From Lunularia cruciata (lineage: Eukaryota > Streptophyta > Marchantiopsida > Lunulariales > Lunulariaceae): a DNA stretch of 64,000 nt. Below the pieces are notes generated by a model, which was given only the letters and a program-made list of their open reading frames with translations, did not search any database and was not told where the DNA came from. Shown here piece after piece: positions 1-13,214 of the stretch (position 1 is its first letter; each line of letters starts with the position of its first letter). Location of the stretch: NCBI GenBank assembly GCA_948567375.1, contig OX419755.1, positions 76,282,931 through 76,346,930 of the forward strand, in the 5' to 3' direction. The position numbers and the translations under genes were made by a program.

Positions 1-2025
1 GAAGCCAAAAAAAGGTTTTGGTGCTATTAGCTCAAGGATTCTCTTAATGTGGCTTGAGCTTAGAAATAATGTTGGGTTACAAGAGCTCAAGTTTTGTTTT
101 TTGTTTTATGTTATTGGAGTGAAGAATATTTTCCTTAGTGGAGGAGAAAAAATGAGTTTAGTTGAAAATACTTTGGAAGGCCTTTTGAGGGGGAGGGGGT
201 GGTCTTTGACAATTGGGAGTTTTTGGCAGGAAGGGAGAAAAATCACGAGAGGAGTGGCTTCAGCCTTGAAGAGGAAGGTTTAGGAGGAGAGAGCAATAAT
301 ATGACAAGGATTGGACGAGGAGTTTGGCAGAAAAAGGGTTTTTGACCAAAAGGGTGTGGCAAGACCAGGAAAGAAAGATCGGGAGGGTTTGCCTTGAACT
401 GAACTAGAGGAAGTGAGGAGAGAGGAATTTTTTTTGAAGGATAAGGTCCTGGACTATGACACGAAGGGAAAGGAAGAAAGGAATTCGAGTTGGCTAGGGT
501 TAAGCTTGGACAAGAGGAAGTGAGTGGGGAGAATTTTCAAAGGCTTGGTCATGGCCTGTGATAGGACAAGGAGATGTGAAGAAACTCTTGAGGGTTTGTT
601 GGGCTTGAACTGGGGCAGGAGCAGGAGAGAAAGATCTGGAGGGTTTGCCTTGAACTGGACTAGAGGAAGTGAGTGGGGAGAATTTTTGAAGGCTTGGTCA
701 TGGCCTGTGACAAGATAGGGAGATGTGAAGAAACTCTCAAGGGGTTTGTTGGGCTTGATCTGAGGCAAGAGCAGGAGAGAAATATCAAGAGGGTTTGCCT
801 TGAATTGAACTGGAGGAATTGAGAAGCGAGGAATTTTTTTTGAAGGATTAGGTCCTGGATTGTGACACAAAAGGAAAAGGAGGAAGGGAATTTGAGTTGG
901 CTAGGGTTAAGCTTGGACAAGAGGAAGTGAGTGGGGAGAATTTTCAAAGGCTTGGTCATGGCCTAAGACAAGACAAGGAGATGTGAAGAAAATCTCAAAG
1001 GGTTTGTTGGGCTTGAACTATGGCAAGAGCAAGAGAGAAAAATTGGGAGGGTTTGTTTTGAACTAGACTAGAAGAAGTGAGTGGGGAGAATTTTTGAAGG
1101 CTTGGTCATGGCCTGTGACATGACAAGGAGATGTGAAGAAACTCTCAAAGGGTTTGTTGGGCTTGAACTATGGCAGGAGCAGAAGAGAAAGATCGGCAAG
1201 GTTTGCCTTAAACTAGACTGGAGGAAGTGAGGGGAGAGGAATTTTTTTCGAAGGATTAAATCCTGGACTGTGACACAAAAGGAAAAGGAGGAAGGGAATT
1301 TGAGTTGGCTAGGGTTAAGCCTGGACAAGAGGAAGTGAGTGGGGAGATTTTTTGAAGGCTTGGTCATGGCCTATGACAAGACAAGGAGATGTGAAGAAAC
1401 TCCCAAGGGGTTTGTTGGGCTTGAACTGTGGTAGAAGCAGGAGAGAAAGATCGGGAGGGTTTGCCTTGAACTGGACTGGGAGAAGTGAGGGGAGAGGAAT
1501 TTTTTTTGAAGAATTAGATCCTAGATTGTGACATGAAGGGAAAGGAGTAAGGGAATTTGAGTTGGCTAGGGTTAAGCTTGGACAAGAGGAAGTGAGTGGA
1601 GAGAATTTTCAAATGCTTGGTCATGGTTGGTGACAGGACATGAAGATGTGAAATTTTATTGAGGGTTTTGGCTTGGGCTGTGGCAAGAGTAGGAGATGAA
1701 ACTCTCAAGTTTTGTTTGAGCTTGGATTGAGATAGAACTGGATTGAAGGAAAGGTGTGGGGAATGTTCACAAGAATGAGAACTTTAAATTGAATGTAGAG
1801 CAGAAGTCTGAATTGTGAGAGTAATGATGTGCAAGAGACATAGGAAAATTTTCCAATGAGCAAGAGTGAAGGAGGTTTTGAGTTTGCTTCAGCTTCATGA
1901 GTGATAGGAAAAGAGAGAGAAGACTTTTGAGGTAGGGTTTTGCTTGATTGAGACAGAAGAGACAGAAGTCAAGGAGGAGGAAGATTGTTTTCTCTAGAGG
2001 GTAAGTTTTCTGCTTTGGTTTGGAC
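1..2025. repeat. Tandem repeat array, 258/150-bp units
   Basis: No credible gene. From about 190 to 1700 the sequence repeats a G/A-rich unit. The landmark GGCTTGGTCATGG recurs near 541, 691, 949, 1099, 1357 and 1615, spacings of 150, 258, 150, 258 and 258 bp. A second landmark (GAGATGTGAAG) gives the same spacings. The 150-bp unit looks like the 258-bp unit lacking about 108 bp that contains GAATTTTTTTTGAAGG. The stretch 1700-2025 is similar in composition but not clearly periodic. Short ORFs on either strand recur only because the DNA repeats. The array is cut on its right by family A element A1. Confidence 0.8.
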
Positions 2026-2912
2026 TGTGAGCCGGCCTGTCTCTCACTTAGGATAAACCTCTGATGGCTATTATGGAAGCATACCATGGACTAAGAAGGC
2101 AAGGAACCCCAACTCCATCACTGTGACAACTCGGCAAATATCACTTTTGTGGTAATTGGGTAAGTAAAGTTTGTTCCCGTAGAGATACAAGTCAAAAATT
2201 TCCAAATACAAAGTCAAAAAATAACAATGTAGTTCTTCTTGATTGCATCTTTAATCTCTCAGGTAGAAACCACACCCAGAAGAGAGTAACAAGCACTGAT
2301 TTGCAGTCTTGTCACAAATTAACACTCCTTAATCACAACTCCATCAAATCTTTCCAAACAATCTTGATTGTGATGATTCAGGCTCTCCTAAAAATAGCAC
2401 TTCACTACAAAACAACTTTGCCTCAGAATTGTATTCCATCCCTCCACTAAAGGCACAACTTCCTCGATCGAAATTGCTTCACATCAACTTCACACTACAC
2501 TCACAAATGCAAAATACTACCAACACTACAATTCCTCTCAGATCTGTCAAGGCATTGCTCCGATTGCACTTCACTCAGGATCAAACACATAGAATGAAGA
2601 TCAAGGCTGTGGAATCCAACATCCAACAAGCACTTTGACTTGCACTTTGAATTTCTTCACACACTCACAAACACAAACACAAACACAAAGCTGATACTCG
2701 GAATCAAGCTTAAGCAACAAGCATTGCTTCACAACACTTTGCTTTATCTATTCTCAAAAATTATGAGCATTGAACAACATTTGACTATGAATGCCACTCT
2801 TAAATAGTGAAGCAATGGATAGTTATCTTCCTACTGCACCTCTTCCTAACAACTCTACAAACCTGCAGATTTGAAATGACAATGCACCTCTTCATATTTG
2901 CCTATTCAAATC

Positions 2913-5493
2913 TCAAATTGATTTCCAATCCGATCCGATGTCTACTTCTTCCTCGGCTTTCAAACCCAAACCCAAAGTAATTTTCCTTCCTATTACTTTT
3001 TCCTCGGGTTTCATAACTCCTACATCCTTTGCCAGATCTAACAGTTCTCTTTTTTGATATGAAATTTCACTAGTGGGTAATCTATCTAACTCCTTATCTT
3101 CTGACCCATTCTTCTCTAATGTCTCCATCACTAACTCTGAAGTCATCTGTACTCCTACTTTGTCTACTTTGGGTTTGGCTCTGACATCCTTCCAAAGTTT
3201 CTCTATCTCTAATTTCACTAAGTCTAATCTAATCGTGATATTATCTTCCACTTCTAATATCTTCCTATCTACTCAAGTTCTTAGACTGATCAACAAGGCA
3301 TTCAAATCCGTGTCTTTTGCCTGTCTTCTCCTTGTCTCCTAAACCAACAACTTCAACTCGTGCAGCCTCGTCTCTTCAATCTGAATGCTGGCCTCTGTAC
3401 TTAGCATCACATTCATTCTGAGGACAATCTCCTTCAGTGGCTCCAATTGCATCTTCCTTTCTTGTTCCCAATCTGCAAGCCAATTCTCCCTGTACATTGC
3501 TAACTCCGCTTTCAACTTGGCTTTCACTGTTTCTTTCTCCTTCTCCTTCTCCTTCTGCTCAATCTTCTCCTCCTGATTACGAAGTAACTCTTGTAATCTC
3601 TCCTCTTCTCTATATCACACTGCCAACTCCCTTTGCCAGAGTTGCTTCTTCTCCTCTACACTCTCCATCACTCTATCAAGCTCTTGTTCCTTCGCTGCTA
3701 CCCTCGCCATAGCATGGATAATTTCTATTCTTGAATCAGCAAACTGCTGCTTCAAGATCTCATACTCTGCTACTTGTCCTTCCCTCGCAATGTCACTCTT
3801 CTTAACAAGATCCTCTCGATACATTACCTCTCTCTTCAAGTCTTCAATTTCTTGATTCTTCACTATTGACTCCCCTCGTAGTACTTCCCTTTCCTCCTCA
3901 CATCGGGTTATAATTGCCTTCAACTCCGAGTTCTCTTCTTCTAATCTTGACAACACCTGCAGAACAATCTTCACCTCTAGACATGTTGACTGCATCTCCT
4001 TCTTCCTGTGCTCCAACTTCACCAGCAATGGACACACAATCTCCCGCAAGTACTCCACTCCATTACTTGCAACTACTTCCTCATGCGTAGCAATCTACCT
4101 TCTCACTTCTTGTTCTCCCAATACTCACCTTTGTCTCTGCAGTCTTTGTATCGGAATCAACGCCTCACTTCCCAAGCTAGCATTCACTTCTTCCTTCACC
4201 TTACTCGGACCCACTTCACACTTCACATTGCATTGTGAACGAACTCCCCTCTGAAGTGCGATCTTCTTCTCTTTGGGCTCAGGTATCTTGTCCTCCAACT
4301 TTGTATTGTCTTTTGGCTCGAGCTCCACCTAAACTTCTTCTTCTTCCTCCACAGCAGCTGGTACCGACGTCATTTCTTCACCTTCATCGCTATTGCTACT
4401 CGTATCCCCACTTTGTAGCGTTAGCTCTGGTTCCTCCTCGCGTTTCGAGTCTTTGGACTTGCACTCGGCTTCACATTTTGAGTCTTTGTCTTCTGATGCG
4501 ATGACCACCATGCCTCTCTTTGGGTTTTCTCTCCTGGTCTTCCAAGGTCTTGTCTTGTCTTTGGCTTCACCCTGCCGACTTTGCTTCTTCATCTTCGGAG
4601 TACTCACTTCTATTTCCACGCTCTTCCCCGTCTTTGCATAGTACTTGTCTATGCTCTGGATTTGAAGGATATACTGCTGCTCCTCTATGTCGACTTCTCT
4701 CTTAAGTCAGGATGGAAGTGCGATACCATTCAATTTTGCTCTGCCAAGTTGAGCAAATTCAACTTGAGGTAAAAATGTGCTACAAATGGCACGATGTAAT
4801 GTAGAGGTGATTTATCTCGTAGATTCCACACCATTTGTCGCGTCCTCCCATGGAAGCACCTCGCCCAGTTGATTGGTTCTCCTGCAAACAACTTATGGAA
4901 TAACACTGCTTGGTGTTTCATCACATAAGTTGTTCTCTCCGGCTTCAGGACTGCCATGAGAGCACTCATGATCCCTCTCTTCACTGGATCCTTGTAACTC
5001 TCAACCTTGTATATGTTCTTTGTTCTCTTCAAAGAGAACGAGTCTCTCACTTCTTGAGTTGCTTTTGCTACTTCTCCCTTACCCAAGAAGGTGGCACTCT
5101 GCTCCGTGTCTGCTTCTCTCTCAAGCACTAATCTCCAATCAACTCTGTCCAGCGAGCCGGATTTCCTCTCTTCCCCTCTTCATTGGGGCCATTGAGACAC
5201 TTGCTCTTGATAATCTTGGTCATGAAACCTGGAAAATTGACATTCCAGTTCCATGCCAAGAACGTGATCCAAAGTCGGCTCAAGACTTTGATTCTTGCAA
5301 TCACGTCTAACCTCCGAATGGCATGATTCCTCATTGTGAATTTGGAGTTCTTCTTTCCTCCTCCTATCTCTCCTGCTTTCTCATTGTCTCTTGGTTTCAC
5401 TCTCTTAACTTCTCCCTTACACACTAGCGCATTTCCCTTCCCACAATCACCTGCAAGATGACTTCTCAATGGCAAAGGAAAATTGCTCGACAT
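2913..5493 (-). pseudogene. LTR-encoded coiled-coil protein remnant (C-LTR1)
   Basis: About 860 codons with several frame breaks. The presumed start is the ATG at 5493, about 25 bp below a TATAAAAAT box. Order: a conserved N-terminal domain containing FLAWNWNV, a tract GKRGNPARW, then GYKVESYKDPVKRGI and RQMVWNLRDK. Next is a Lys/Ser/acid-rich linker (SEDKDS, LQSGDTSS), then a long coiled coil (HRKKEMQST, LEEENSELK, AAKEQELDRVMES, DRKILEVED). It ends near EVDIGSD-type sequence. Fragments in the same sense are readable at 5493-5128, 5128-4730, 4619-4329, 4328-4125, 4058-3615, 3527-3339 and 3251-2913. Function is unknown. The coiled coil suggests self-assembly (inference). Confidence 0.75.
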
Positions 5494-5770
5494 TGCTTCG
5501 TTGTTAGCCCCATTTTTATAGAGTCGTGCTTTCTTTATCTCTCTTCAATTTGAGTTTCTACCGAGAAATCACACCTCTTGCATGCACCTGTCACTATCAA
5601 TCATACTTCACGCGTATGGGCCGCCAGTTTTGAACGGTCCCTTCTTAAATTTCTCGCCCCGACAGAAGGTTGTTAGATTGTCTTCACCTCAAGTTGAGCT
5701 CCCTCCAATACAAAGACTTCTTACTTTGGGTTGTATGCTGACAAGGCATTTCCAAGTACTTTGCCTTATG

Positions 5771-5794
5771 ACCCAAAGTCACTTTACTTTGGGT
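5771..5794. promoter_or_regulatory. Palindrome in the C-LTR upstream region
   Basis: Perfect 9-bp inverted repeat, arms ACCCAAAGT and ACTTTGGGT, separated by 6 bp. It lies in the first 140 bp of the LTR, upstream of the TATA box that precedes the LTR ORF. The same site is found in other C LTRs at 35897-35920, 40444-40467, 51547-51570 (one mismatch) and 60959-60982 (changed in both arms). A regulatory role is inference. Confidence 0.5.
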
Positions 5795-6508
5795 TTCATC
5801 CCAAAGACTCTTTTCTTTGCCTTCTTTGGCCATACATGCACAATTTGACTTCTTTATACTCTTCTTCTCCTTTATTTTGAACAAAAACAAAAAATGTGGG
5901 CACCACAATCACACTCCTTCAAGGCTAACACTCCAAGACTCAAGACATTGCTCACTACAGAACTCAATGAGAGAGAGATAGTTGCAAATGAAAGGATGAT
6001 GAGTACCTCCTCATCCCTTGTTTATATACTTGTGAAATAGTTATGCACCAAAGTTACTAATTACCATAGTAACTCAAGTTACCAGACTTAAAGTCAAGTA
6101 AAGTCAAAAAGTAGAAAGGAATATCCATTCACATGGGCATATTCCCCTAAGCATGTGGTCTTATCTTGACCCAACCACTAAGTCAAGGATTCCTTCACAT
6201 GGGCTATCCTTGGACTAAAGAAGAATCCAAAACAAAAAGGCTTGCGGGCCCAAGAGTTCTCAACTCTTTCCTCAAAGCCAAACACCTAGGAATAATACAA
6301 AGTCAACACACTAAAATCCAAAATAGTGGTGCTCATCTTTTCTACTTCCTCTAAAGTAAGGTCCCATCTATCTTAGCTATGACTAACTTTAGCTAATCAT
6401 GACTAATGTAGAATCATCCTTTATCTCTATATAAATAATATCTCTTAAGTACTTGAAATACCAAGCTCAATATCACAATACCACACACATATATAAATGG
6501 GTGTTACA

Positions 6509-6531
6509 TTTACTCCCTAACTAAGTTTTCA
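6509..6531 (-). other. Polypurine tract region of A1
   Basis: Purine-rich minus-strand sequence (AGTTAGGGAGTAAA) directly precedes the 3' LTR start TGTAACACCC, as expected for the plus-strand primer of an LTR retroelement. A2 has CCGGGGGTAAA in the same place. Confidence 0.65.
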
Positions 6532-6556
6532 CTTTGTCCTCAAAGTGAAGGTCTCT

Positions 6557-9500
6557 CTACCTTCTATGATACATCTTCAACTTATCATGGTTAATCCTAT
6601 CAAAGTGTCTTCCTCCCAACTCCTTGAGATCATAGGTGTAATTGCCCCACACCTTCTCCACTATAAAAGGTCCAAAGTGCTTAGGCAAAAACTTCTTTTG
6701 CACTCTCTTGAATTGAATGGAATCAAACAACATTACCCAATCACCTTCTTTGAAAGGCTCCACCTTCTTCTTGCCTTGCCTCTTGTCATAGCTCTCCTTT
6801 TGCTTCCTTTGGGCTTGCTCCACTCGTACCATAGCAACTGCTCTTGCCTCTTCCAACTCCATGAGTTGATCCTTCCTTGACTTCTTTGCATCACCCCCTT
6901 GTGCTTTCTTCAATCTCATATGAATGCTTTGGAAGGTAGGAAGATCAAAGTGAATAGGTAAGGTAGACTCAATACCATATACCAATTGAAATGGAGAATA
7001 TCCAGTGGAAGTCTTCATAGTTGTCCTCTACTCCCACAAAACTGCATGAATCCTCTTGTCCCAATGATGTTTAGCCCCCTCCATTTCTGCATCTTTGGCC
7101 AACATCATGCACAAGGTCTGATTGGTTCTCTCTGCCAAGCCATTGGAATTTGGCTTATAGGATGTAGTTACTCTATGTGTGATAAAGAAATGTTGTAGCA
7201 TAGCTGTAGTGATGCTTCTTGTAAACTCTCCTCCTCTATCATAAACCAACTCCAAAGGGCACCCAAACCTAGTGATAATGCGTTCATAAAGAAATCTCCC
7301 AACTTCATCTTCATTCTTGTCCCTCAATGGTCTAGCCTCAACCCACTTAGTAAGGTAACCAATAACTACCACAATGTACCATTTGTTCCTTGGGGTTCTA
7401 TTGAGAGGACCTACAAAATCAATTCCCCACTTCTCAAAAGGTACTAGCAGTGGAATTGATCTAAGTGGTGGAGTGGAAGTAGATTTTCTAGCAAAAGCTT
7501 GACAAACATGACAAGTTTTGCAATAATCAAGACAATCCTTGAAAATTCCTCTCCAATAGTAACCTGCATCTAGAATCTTGAAAGCAATCACCTTTCTTGC
7601 AAAGTGTCCTCCACACACTAAACCTTCATGAAAATCCTTTATGAATAAGATAGACTCTTCCTTACCCACTGCTCTTCGAAGTAGACCATCTGCTCCTTGG
7701 TGAAAAAGAATATCCTCCACCATTGTGTAAGGTCTAGATCTTGTTGTTAGGGCCTTGCTCTCCCTAGCATGCATCCCTTCTAGATAGTAACCTCTTGTTA
7801 CAAAATCCACAATCTCCTTGTACTCCATTGGAACCTCTTGAGTGATTGAGACTGTCATGAGCTCCTCATCCGGGAAGGAATCATCCATTGGCTCATCTCC
7901 ATCATGATCATAGGCCCTAGATAACAAATCAACATTTGCATGTTTCTTTCCTGGCCTATCCTCAATGGTGTAGTCATCTCAGACAAGAGTATCATCCACC
8001 TTGCTAGTCTCCCTTCAACATTTGGCTTGTTGAAGATGTACTTCAAAGCCTTGTGATCTGTGACAATGGTGGCTTTCCCTCCAATCAAGTAGTGTCAAAA
8101 CTTCTTGAGACCAAAGATCACTACCAACCCTTCTCTATTTGTGACAGAGTAGTTCTTCTCTGCTGAAACCATCTGCCTACTAGCATAAGCTATTGGATGA
8201 TCATGCCCATCTTGGTCTTATTGACTAAGAGTGCATCCTATAGCTACATTAGAAGCATCATTGTAGAGGATGAAAGGCTTACTCCAATCAAGTTTAGCAA
8301 GAATTGGAGCTACAACAAGGGATTGCTTGAGCTCCTCAAAAGCTTTGAGAGCCTTCTTGTCTTCCAAAATCACCATGTAATCTACACCCTTCTTCATGTA
8401 GATGGTCAATGCATAAGCCTTGTTAGAAAATGAGAAGATGAACCTTCTATAGTACCCAACCATCCCCAAGAATTGGCGTAACTTTGTCAAGCTTGAAGGG
8501 AATGGAAGGTCTGAGATTTTCCTCACCTTCTTAGGATCAACTGCTATTCCATCCTTGGAGATAATGTGCTCCAAAAGTAGACCTTCTTCACATCCAAAAA
8601 TGCACTTCTTTGGGTTGAGTGATGCATTTGCTTCATCCTAGCATTGCAAGACTTTCATTAGGTGTTCAAAGTGCTCCTCCTTGCTCCCATAGACACAAAA
8701 GTCATCAATGAAGTCTCTCACAAATTTCCCAATGAAAGGTTCAAATACCTTGTTCATGAACCATTGGAATGTGGCTGGAGCATTGCAAAGCCCAAAAGGC
8801 ATGACCTTGAAAGCGTAAGTTCCCCAAAGTGTGGTGAATGTGGTGAGTTGTTGATGCTTTGGTGCAATCTTGATTTGGTTATATCCACTATAACCATATC
8901 CAAAACTGTACCTCTCATGACCTGCAACCTCCTCCAAGATCTCATCAATGAATGGCAATGGGTAGTAGTCCTTCTTGGTAATAGCATTGAGCTTCTTGTA
9001 ATCCACACATACTTGAAGCTTGCCATTCTTCTTCTTCACAATGACAATTGGAGACACCCATTTTGGATTCTCTACCTCAAAGATAAATCCAGCCTCCTTG
9101 AGCTTATCAATCTCCTCCTTCACAACCAAAGATATTGGTGGGCTAATGCAACGTTGTTTTTGGCGGATTGGTCTTGCATGTGACTCCACCTCTATCTTGT
9201 GCTCCTCCAAGGTGACTTCCTTCAAATCCTTGTAATTGAAAGGAAAAACATGGATGAACTTGCAGAAAATATCCTCAAATCTCACCTTCTTCTCCTTGGT
9301 AACATTTGGGCCATACTTGAGGGTAGATAACCTTCTCTCTACCTCCTCAAGTGTCAATGGTGATTTATCTGGGTCTTTCCAAACCTTTGGCTTAGGTGCA
9401 GAATCCATAGCACACAAGGGATACACATCTGAATCAGATTCAGATTCATCCTCCTCCGTGGAAGTCTCCTCTTCCATGCGTGTGTCCACACCTGAAGCTC

Positions 9501-9612
9501 CTTCTTCAGAATCTGATTCCCAATAATCAAAAGATGGTGTATCCAAATGTGAAGTGTTGGTGGTGGTAGTCACATGAACTATGACTCTATGGTTTAATGG
9601 CCCAATCCTCAA
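6557..9612 (-). pseudogene. Family A pol remnant: RT, RNase H, integrase (A1)
   Basis: Gypsy pol read from 9612 down to 6557. RT (9612-8218) shows CVDYKKLN, YSGYNQIKIAP, MPFGLCNAPATF and the catalytic motif FIDD in place of YVDD. RNase H follows with YNDASNVAIG (normally TDAS), then DHKALKYIF. Integrase (7927-7028) has the zinc-binding HFARKVIAF...CKTCHVCQ region and the D-D-E core (WGIDFVGP, VYDRGGEF, NGLAERTNQ). The C terminus ends INHDKLKMYHRR. Disabling changes include TAG for Leu near 8638 (CLDEAN region), TAA for Leu near 8217 (LSQ/DQDG), a stop at about 9625 from CGA to TGA, and frame loss near 7980. In intact copies this would be one frame with gag. Confidence 0.9.
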
Positions 9613-10268
9613 GTACCCTTTGTACCATCAATCAGTTGTGCATGCTGCTCTCAACCATGGCCTCCCAAGAAGTAAGTCATAGCTTGAATCCTTCAAGACT
9701 TGGAAAGTCATGAGATTTTGAACTCCCATAATTGAAACTATCACTTTATCCATCACCCCTATTGGTCGAACTTGTTGCTTGTTTGCCATGCTCACCACAA
9801 ATGTTGAAGGTCTTGAGGGTATCATACCCAACTTCTTCATCAACCTTTCTAACATGGCATTTACTACTGATCCTCCATCAACCAATGCATCCTTGATGTT
9901 GTAACCATTCACTTTCACATCAATCTTGGAGGCATATTCACAAGCCTCCCATGATGCTAGCTTGGCATCCACCACCCCCATTGATACTAGAGCTTTTGCC
10001 TTCTTCCTCCTCTTGCTCCTTGTAGAACTCAAATCACCTCTAAGCTCCTTTCTCAAGGTAGGGTTCAAAGCAATCAATTGGACCACTGTGATGTTAGCCT
10101 TGTGACTATCAACATCCTCCAACACATTGTAGTTCCATTGTTGCTTTGAAATCAAGAAATCCTCCATCTCCAACTTCTTCCTTGGAGTCTTTGTTGTTGA
10201 TGGTGTTGAGGTGCGAGTGCTCCTAGTAGACATAGGAGTATCCTTGCTTGGAGTAAATCCTTGAGAAG
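9613..10268 (-). pseudogene. Family A gag C-terminus and protease (A1)
   Basis: Continues the gag reading frame left of the inserted C LTR. It includes WNYNVLEDV, LIALNPTLRKELRG and the protease active-site region ALVDGGSVVNAM (DGG in place of the classical DSG/DTG), then LLLGRPWLRAA. The segment stops at a TGA (TD* near 9625) where A2 has CGA (Arg), consistent with CpG decay. The insertion point of C-LTR2 is at 10268. Unlike A2 and A3, this copy keeps Leu (TTG) after LMKK. Confidence 0.85.
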
Positions 10269-12596
10269 TGTGGTACCCACATTTTTTGTTTTTCTAGGAT
10301 TGGTAGTGTTTAAGAGACAAAGTAAGCACGGAAAAGTTGAATTGTGGACAAAGAATGGACGGAAGTAACTTTGGAGGAAAGCCAAAGAAGCTGACATCAG
10401 ATCCAATGATAGAGGTACTCGGAAGAGGAGTACACCAAGAATAGTCCAAAGATCACCATCTTCGGGTTGGAAAACATAGGAAAGACGAAGACCATTTAAC
10501 AACCTCTGTATGTGGCAAGAAAGTACATTTCAAGAAATGGCGGGGGCAGAAGAATCATGTCTTGACATTGACCAGGAGTGCACGCAGAAGAGAGAAAATC
10601 AGTGACGAAATCGACTGAAGAATGACTGCGATTTGGGGCAATATAAAATTGCGACTGTGCAAGAGGAATTCAAACACTTTGAGTAAATTCCCAATTCCTT
10701 TGAGTAGTTGTCTTGCAGTAATGGGTGTCCAGAAGCCCATCGAGAGTGAGATTTTCCAAAACCCTGAGAGAGTTAGAGTGTCTCGTCCAGGAGAGGGTCT
10801 TGTTTTCCAACAGCGTAGAACGAGAGAACAAATTATGGCAAAGAAGGTGGCCAACGTCTTGGTGGTGAGAGGTTTTGCAATCCAAAGAGTAGATGTAGTA
10901 GCTAGGATCGAAGTCTTGGTAAGACTTTGTATCACATTTTTAGCATGGAATTGGAATTTCAGTTTCCCGGGAGTAATGGCAGAAATTGCTACCAATAATT
11001 ATGAGGAGGGTCTTGAGGTAGAGGAGAAGAGAGGCAATCCGGCTCGATGGACTGAGTCGGATTGGAAATTAGTATTGGAGAGAGAAGCAAGAGAGCCAAT
11101 AGGGATCACCTTCTATTGGAAGTGTGATGCTGCAAAGGAGACGGCGGAGATACGTAACTCATTTTTTGCTCCGAGAACTACGAATGGTTACAAGGTGGAA
11201 TCCTATCGGGACCCGATCCAAAGAAGTATCATGGGGGCAATGATGGCCATGTTCAAGCAAGAACGCACGACTTATGTAACCATGCAGCAACCAGTCTTCT
11301 TCCATCAGATGTTTGAAGGAGTACCAGTGAATTGGGCGAAGTGCTTCCATCACCGAACAAGGCAGATGGTGGTGAATTGGAGAATAGGCTTGCCACCGCA
11401 TTTTTTTGCACTGTTCACGGCTCATTTCTACTTCAGGCTGAACTTGCTGTCCAAAGATGAGCATCATTGTATGGTCTCGCATATGCACCTTGATTTGAGA
11501 CAAGAAGCAAACAAAGAGGAGCGTTAGTATATGCTGCATCTGCAAGCAAATGACAAATACTTTGCAAGGACGGGACAATGGAAGATCAAAGATGTTACCA
11601 GTCCAAAGACAAAGAAGCAAAGTAAACCCGAAGGAGCCAAGTTGTCGCCCATACAAAGAAAGACTCAGAGGCTGATGTTGAAGACCGCTAAAGTCATAAG
11701 AGAGGCATCAATGGGATCGAAGTTGGATGAAGAAACTGAGTCGCAGGAAGACTTGGAGGAAGAAGAGCTCACATTGAAAAGTGAGGAGTCTGGGAGCAAA
11801 AGTGTGACAACCCGGCAAATATCACTTTTGCAGTAATCGGGTAAGTAAAGTTCGTTCCCGCAAAGATACGAGTCAAAAATGTCCAAATACAAAGCAAAGT
11901 AACAATTTCAGTTCTTCTTGAGTTCTTCTTTAGTCTCTCAGGTAGAAACCACACCCAGAAGAGAGTAACAAGCACTGACTCGCAGTCTTGTCACAAATTC
12001 ATACTCCTTAATCACAACTCCATCAAATCTTTCCAAACAATCTTGATTGTGATGATTCAGGCTCTCTTGAAAATGGCACTTCACTGCAAAACGACTTCAC
12101 CTCAGAATTGTGTTCCACCCCTCCACTGAAGGCACAACTTCCTCGATCAAAATTGCTTCACATCAACTTCGCACTACATTCACAAATGCAGAATACTACC
12201 AACACTAGAATTCCTCTCAGATTTGTTAAGGCATTGCTTCGATTGCACTTCACTCAGGATCAAACACACAAAATGAAGATCAAGGCTGTGGAATCCAACA
12301 TCCAACAAGCACTCTGACTTGCACTTCGAATTTCTCCAAACATTCACAAACACAATTACAAAGTTGATACTCGGAATCAAGCTCAAGCGACGAGCACTGC
12401 TTCACAACACTTCGCTTTATCTATTCTCAGAAATAATGAGCACTGAACAACAATTTCATGCGAATGCCACTCTTAAATAGTGAAGCAATCGACAGTTCTA
12501 ACAACTATACCGTTTCTACCACAACTATTCTAACCTGCAGATCCGAAATGACAATGCACCTCTGCATATCTGCCCCTTCAAATCTCAAATCGGTTA

Positions 12597-12911
12597 CTAA
12601 TCCGATCCGATGTCTACTTCTTCCTCGGCTTTCAAACCCAAACCCGAAGTAATCTTACTTCCTACTATTCTGTCCTCGAGTTTCACAACTCCTACGTCTT
12701 CTACTAGATCCAACAATTCTCTTTCCTGATCTGAAATTCCTATCATAGTTAAGCCTTCTAAATCTCTATCTCCCGACCCACTCTTCTCTAAAGTGTCAAA
12801 TGTCAAATCTGAAGACACTTGCACTCCTATCACTCTTACTTTGGGTCTAACTACTATCAATTCTTTTACTAATTCTACTGTGTCATTGTCAAGAATTGTA
12901 ATTGAAAGCAT
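12597..12911 (-). pseudogene. 3' remnant of the coiled-coil ORF in C-LTR3
   Basis: About 105 codons matching the C-terminal tail of the LTR protein: VQVSSDLTFDTLEKSGSGD, SDQERELLDLVED, SGLGLKAEEEVDIGSD. The upstream coiled-coil and N-terminal parts are missing. A minus-strand ORF at 13331-13633 in the 5' half has no recognised similarity. Confidence 0.7.
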
Positions 12912-13214
12912 GAATACACTATCTACACCTTCAATTTGTAACCTATTTTCCCCTAATCACTCATGTTACTAACCCAAAGACATTTACTGTCTGATCCTGC
13001 ACTTCGGGTTTATTCACTACTGCTACTTCTCCTTCAATTCAGGTTCCATCTTCAATTAGAACTGAAATTGAAGTCATGTGTATCCTAACTATCTTCTTTC
13101 TCTACTCTAACTTCCTCTAATCCCTCTGGCAAAACTCCCCAAGTCACCTTCACTGCACTCCAAGGTCCGGCTACCTCTGATTTAGTCATCTTCATCTTGA
13201 GGCAAAGTCTTACG

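Larger units (their letters stand above)
2122..5907 (-). mobile_element. Solo LTR of family C (C-LTR1)
   Basis: A 3786-bp LTR, TG...CA, read on the minus strand: TGTGGTGCCCAC at 5907 down to GGCAAATATC-type sequence and GTTGTCACA-type end at 2122 (here GTTGTCACA with AGTT). The perfect 5-bp duplication ATCAC lies at 2117-2121 and 5908-5912. The empty site can be read in the A1 5' LTR near 18627. No internal gag-pol is present, so this is a solo LTR. It contains the LTR-encoded coiled-coil ORF in sense orientation. Confidence 0.9.
2026..6508 (-). repeat. 3' LTR of A1, split by a C LTR
   Basis: LTR pieces 2026-2121 and 5908-6508 sum to 692 bp after removing the insertion and one copy of its TSD. 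The minus-strand sequence starts TGTAACACCC and ends GGCTCACA. It matches the 5' LTR at 18532-19224 almost base for base. Confidence 0.93.

Noticed and set aside
2429..2638. Short ORF family in the tail of C LTRs (also 12108-12317 and antisense versions 24790, 48309, 57997)
   Set aside because: It lies in the R/U5-like tail, appears on either strand depending on copy, and has stops in other copies; no evidence of coding.
6166..6354. A 62-codon ORF present in every family A LTR (also 18882, 26933, 34070, 57333)
   Set aside because: Antisense to the LTR transcript, with no start context or domain, and conserved only to the degree the LTR is.
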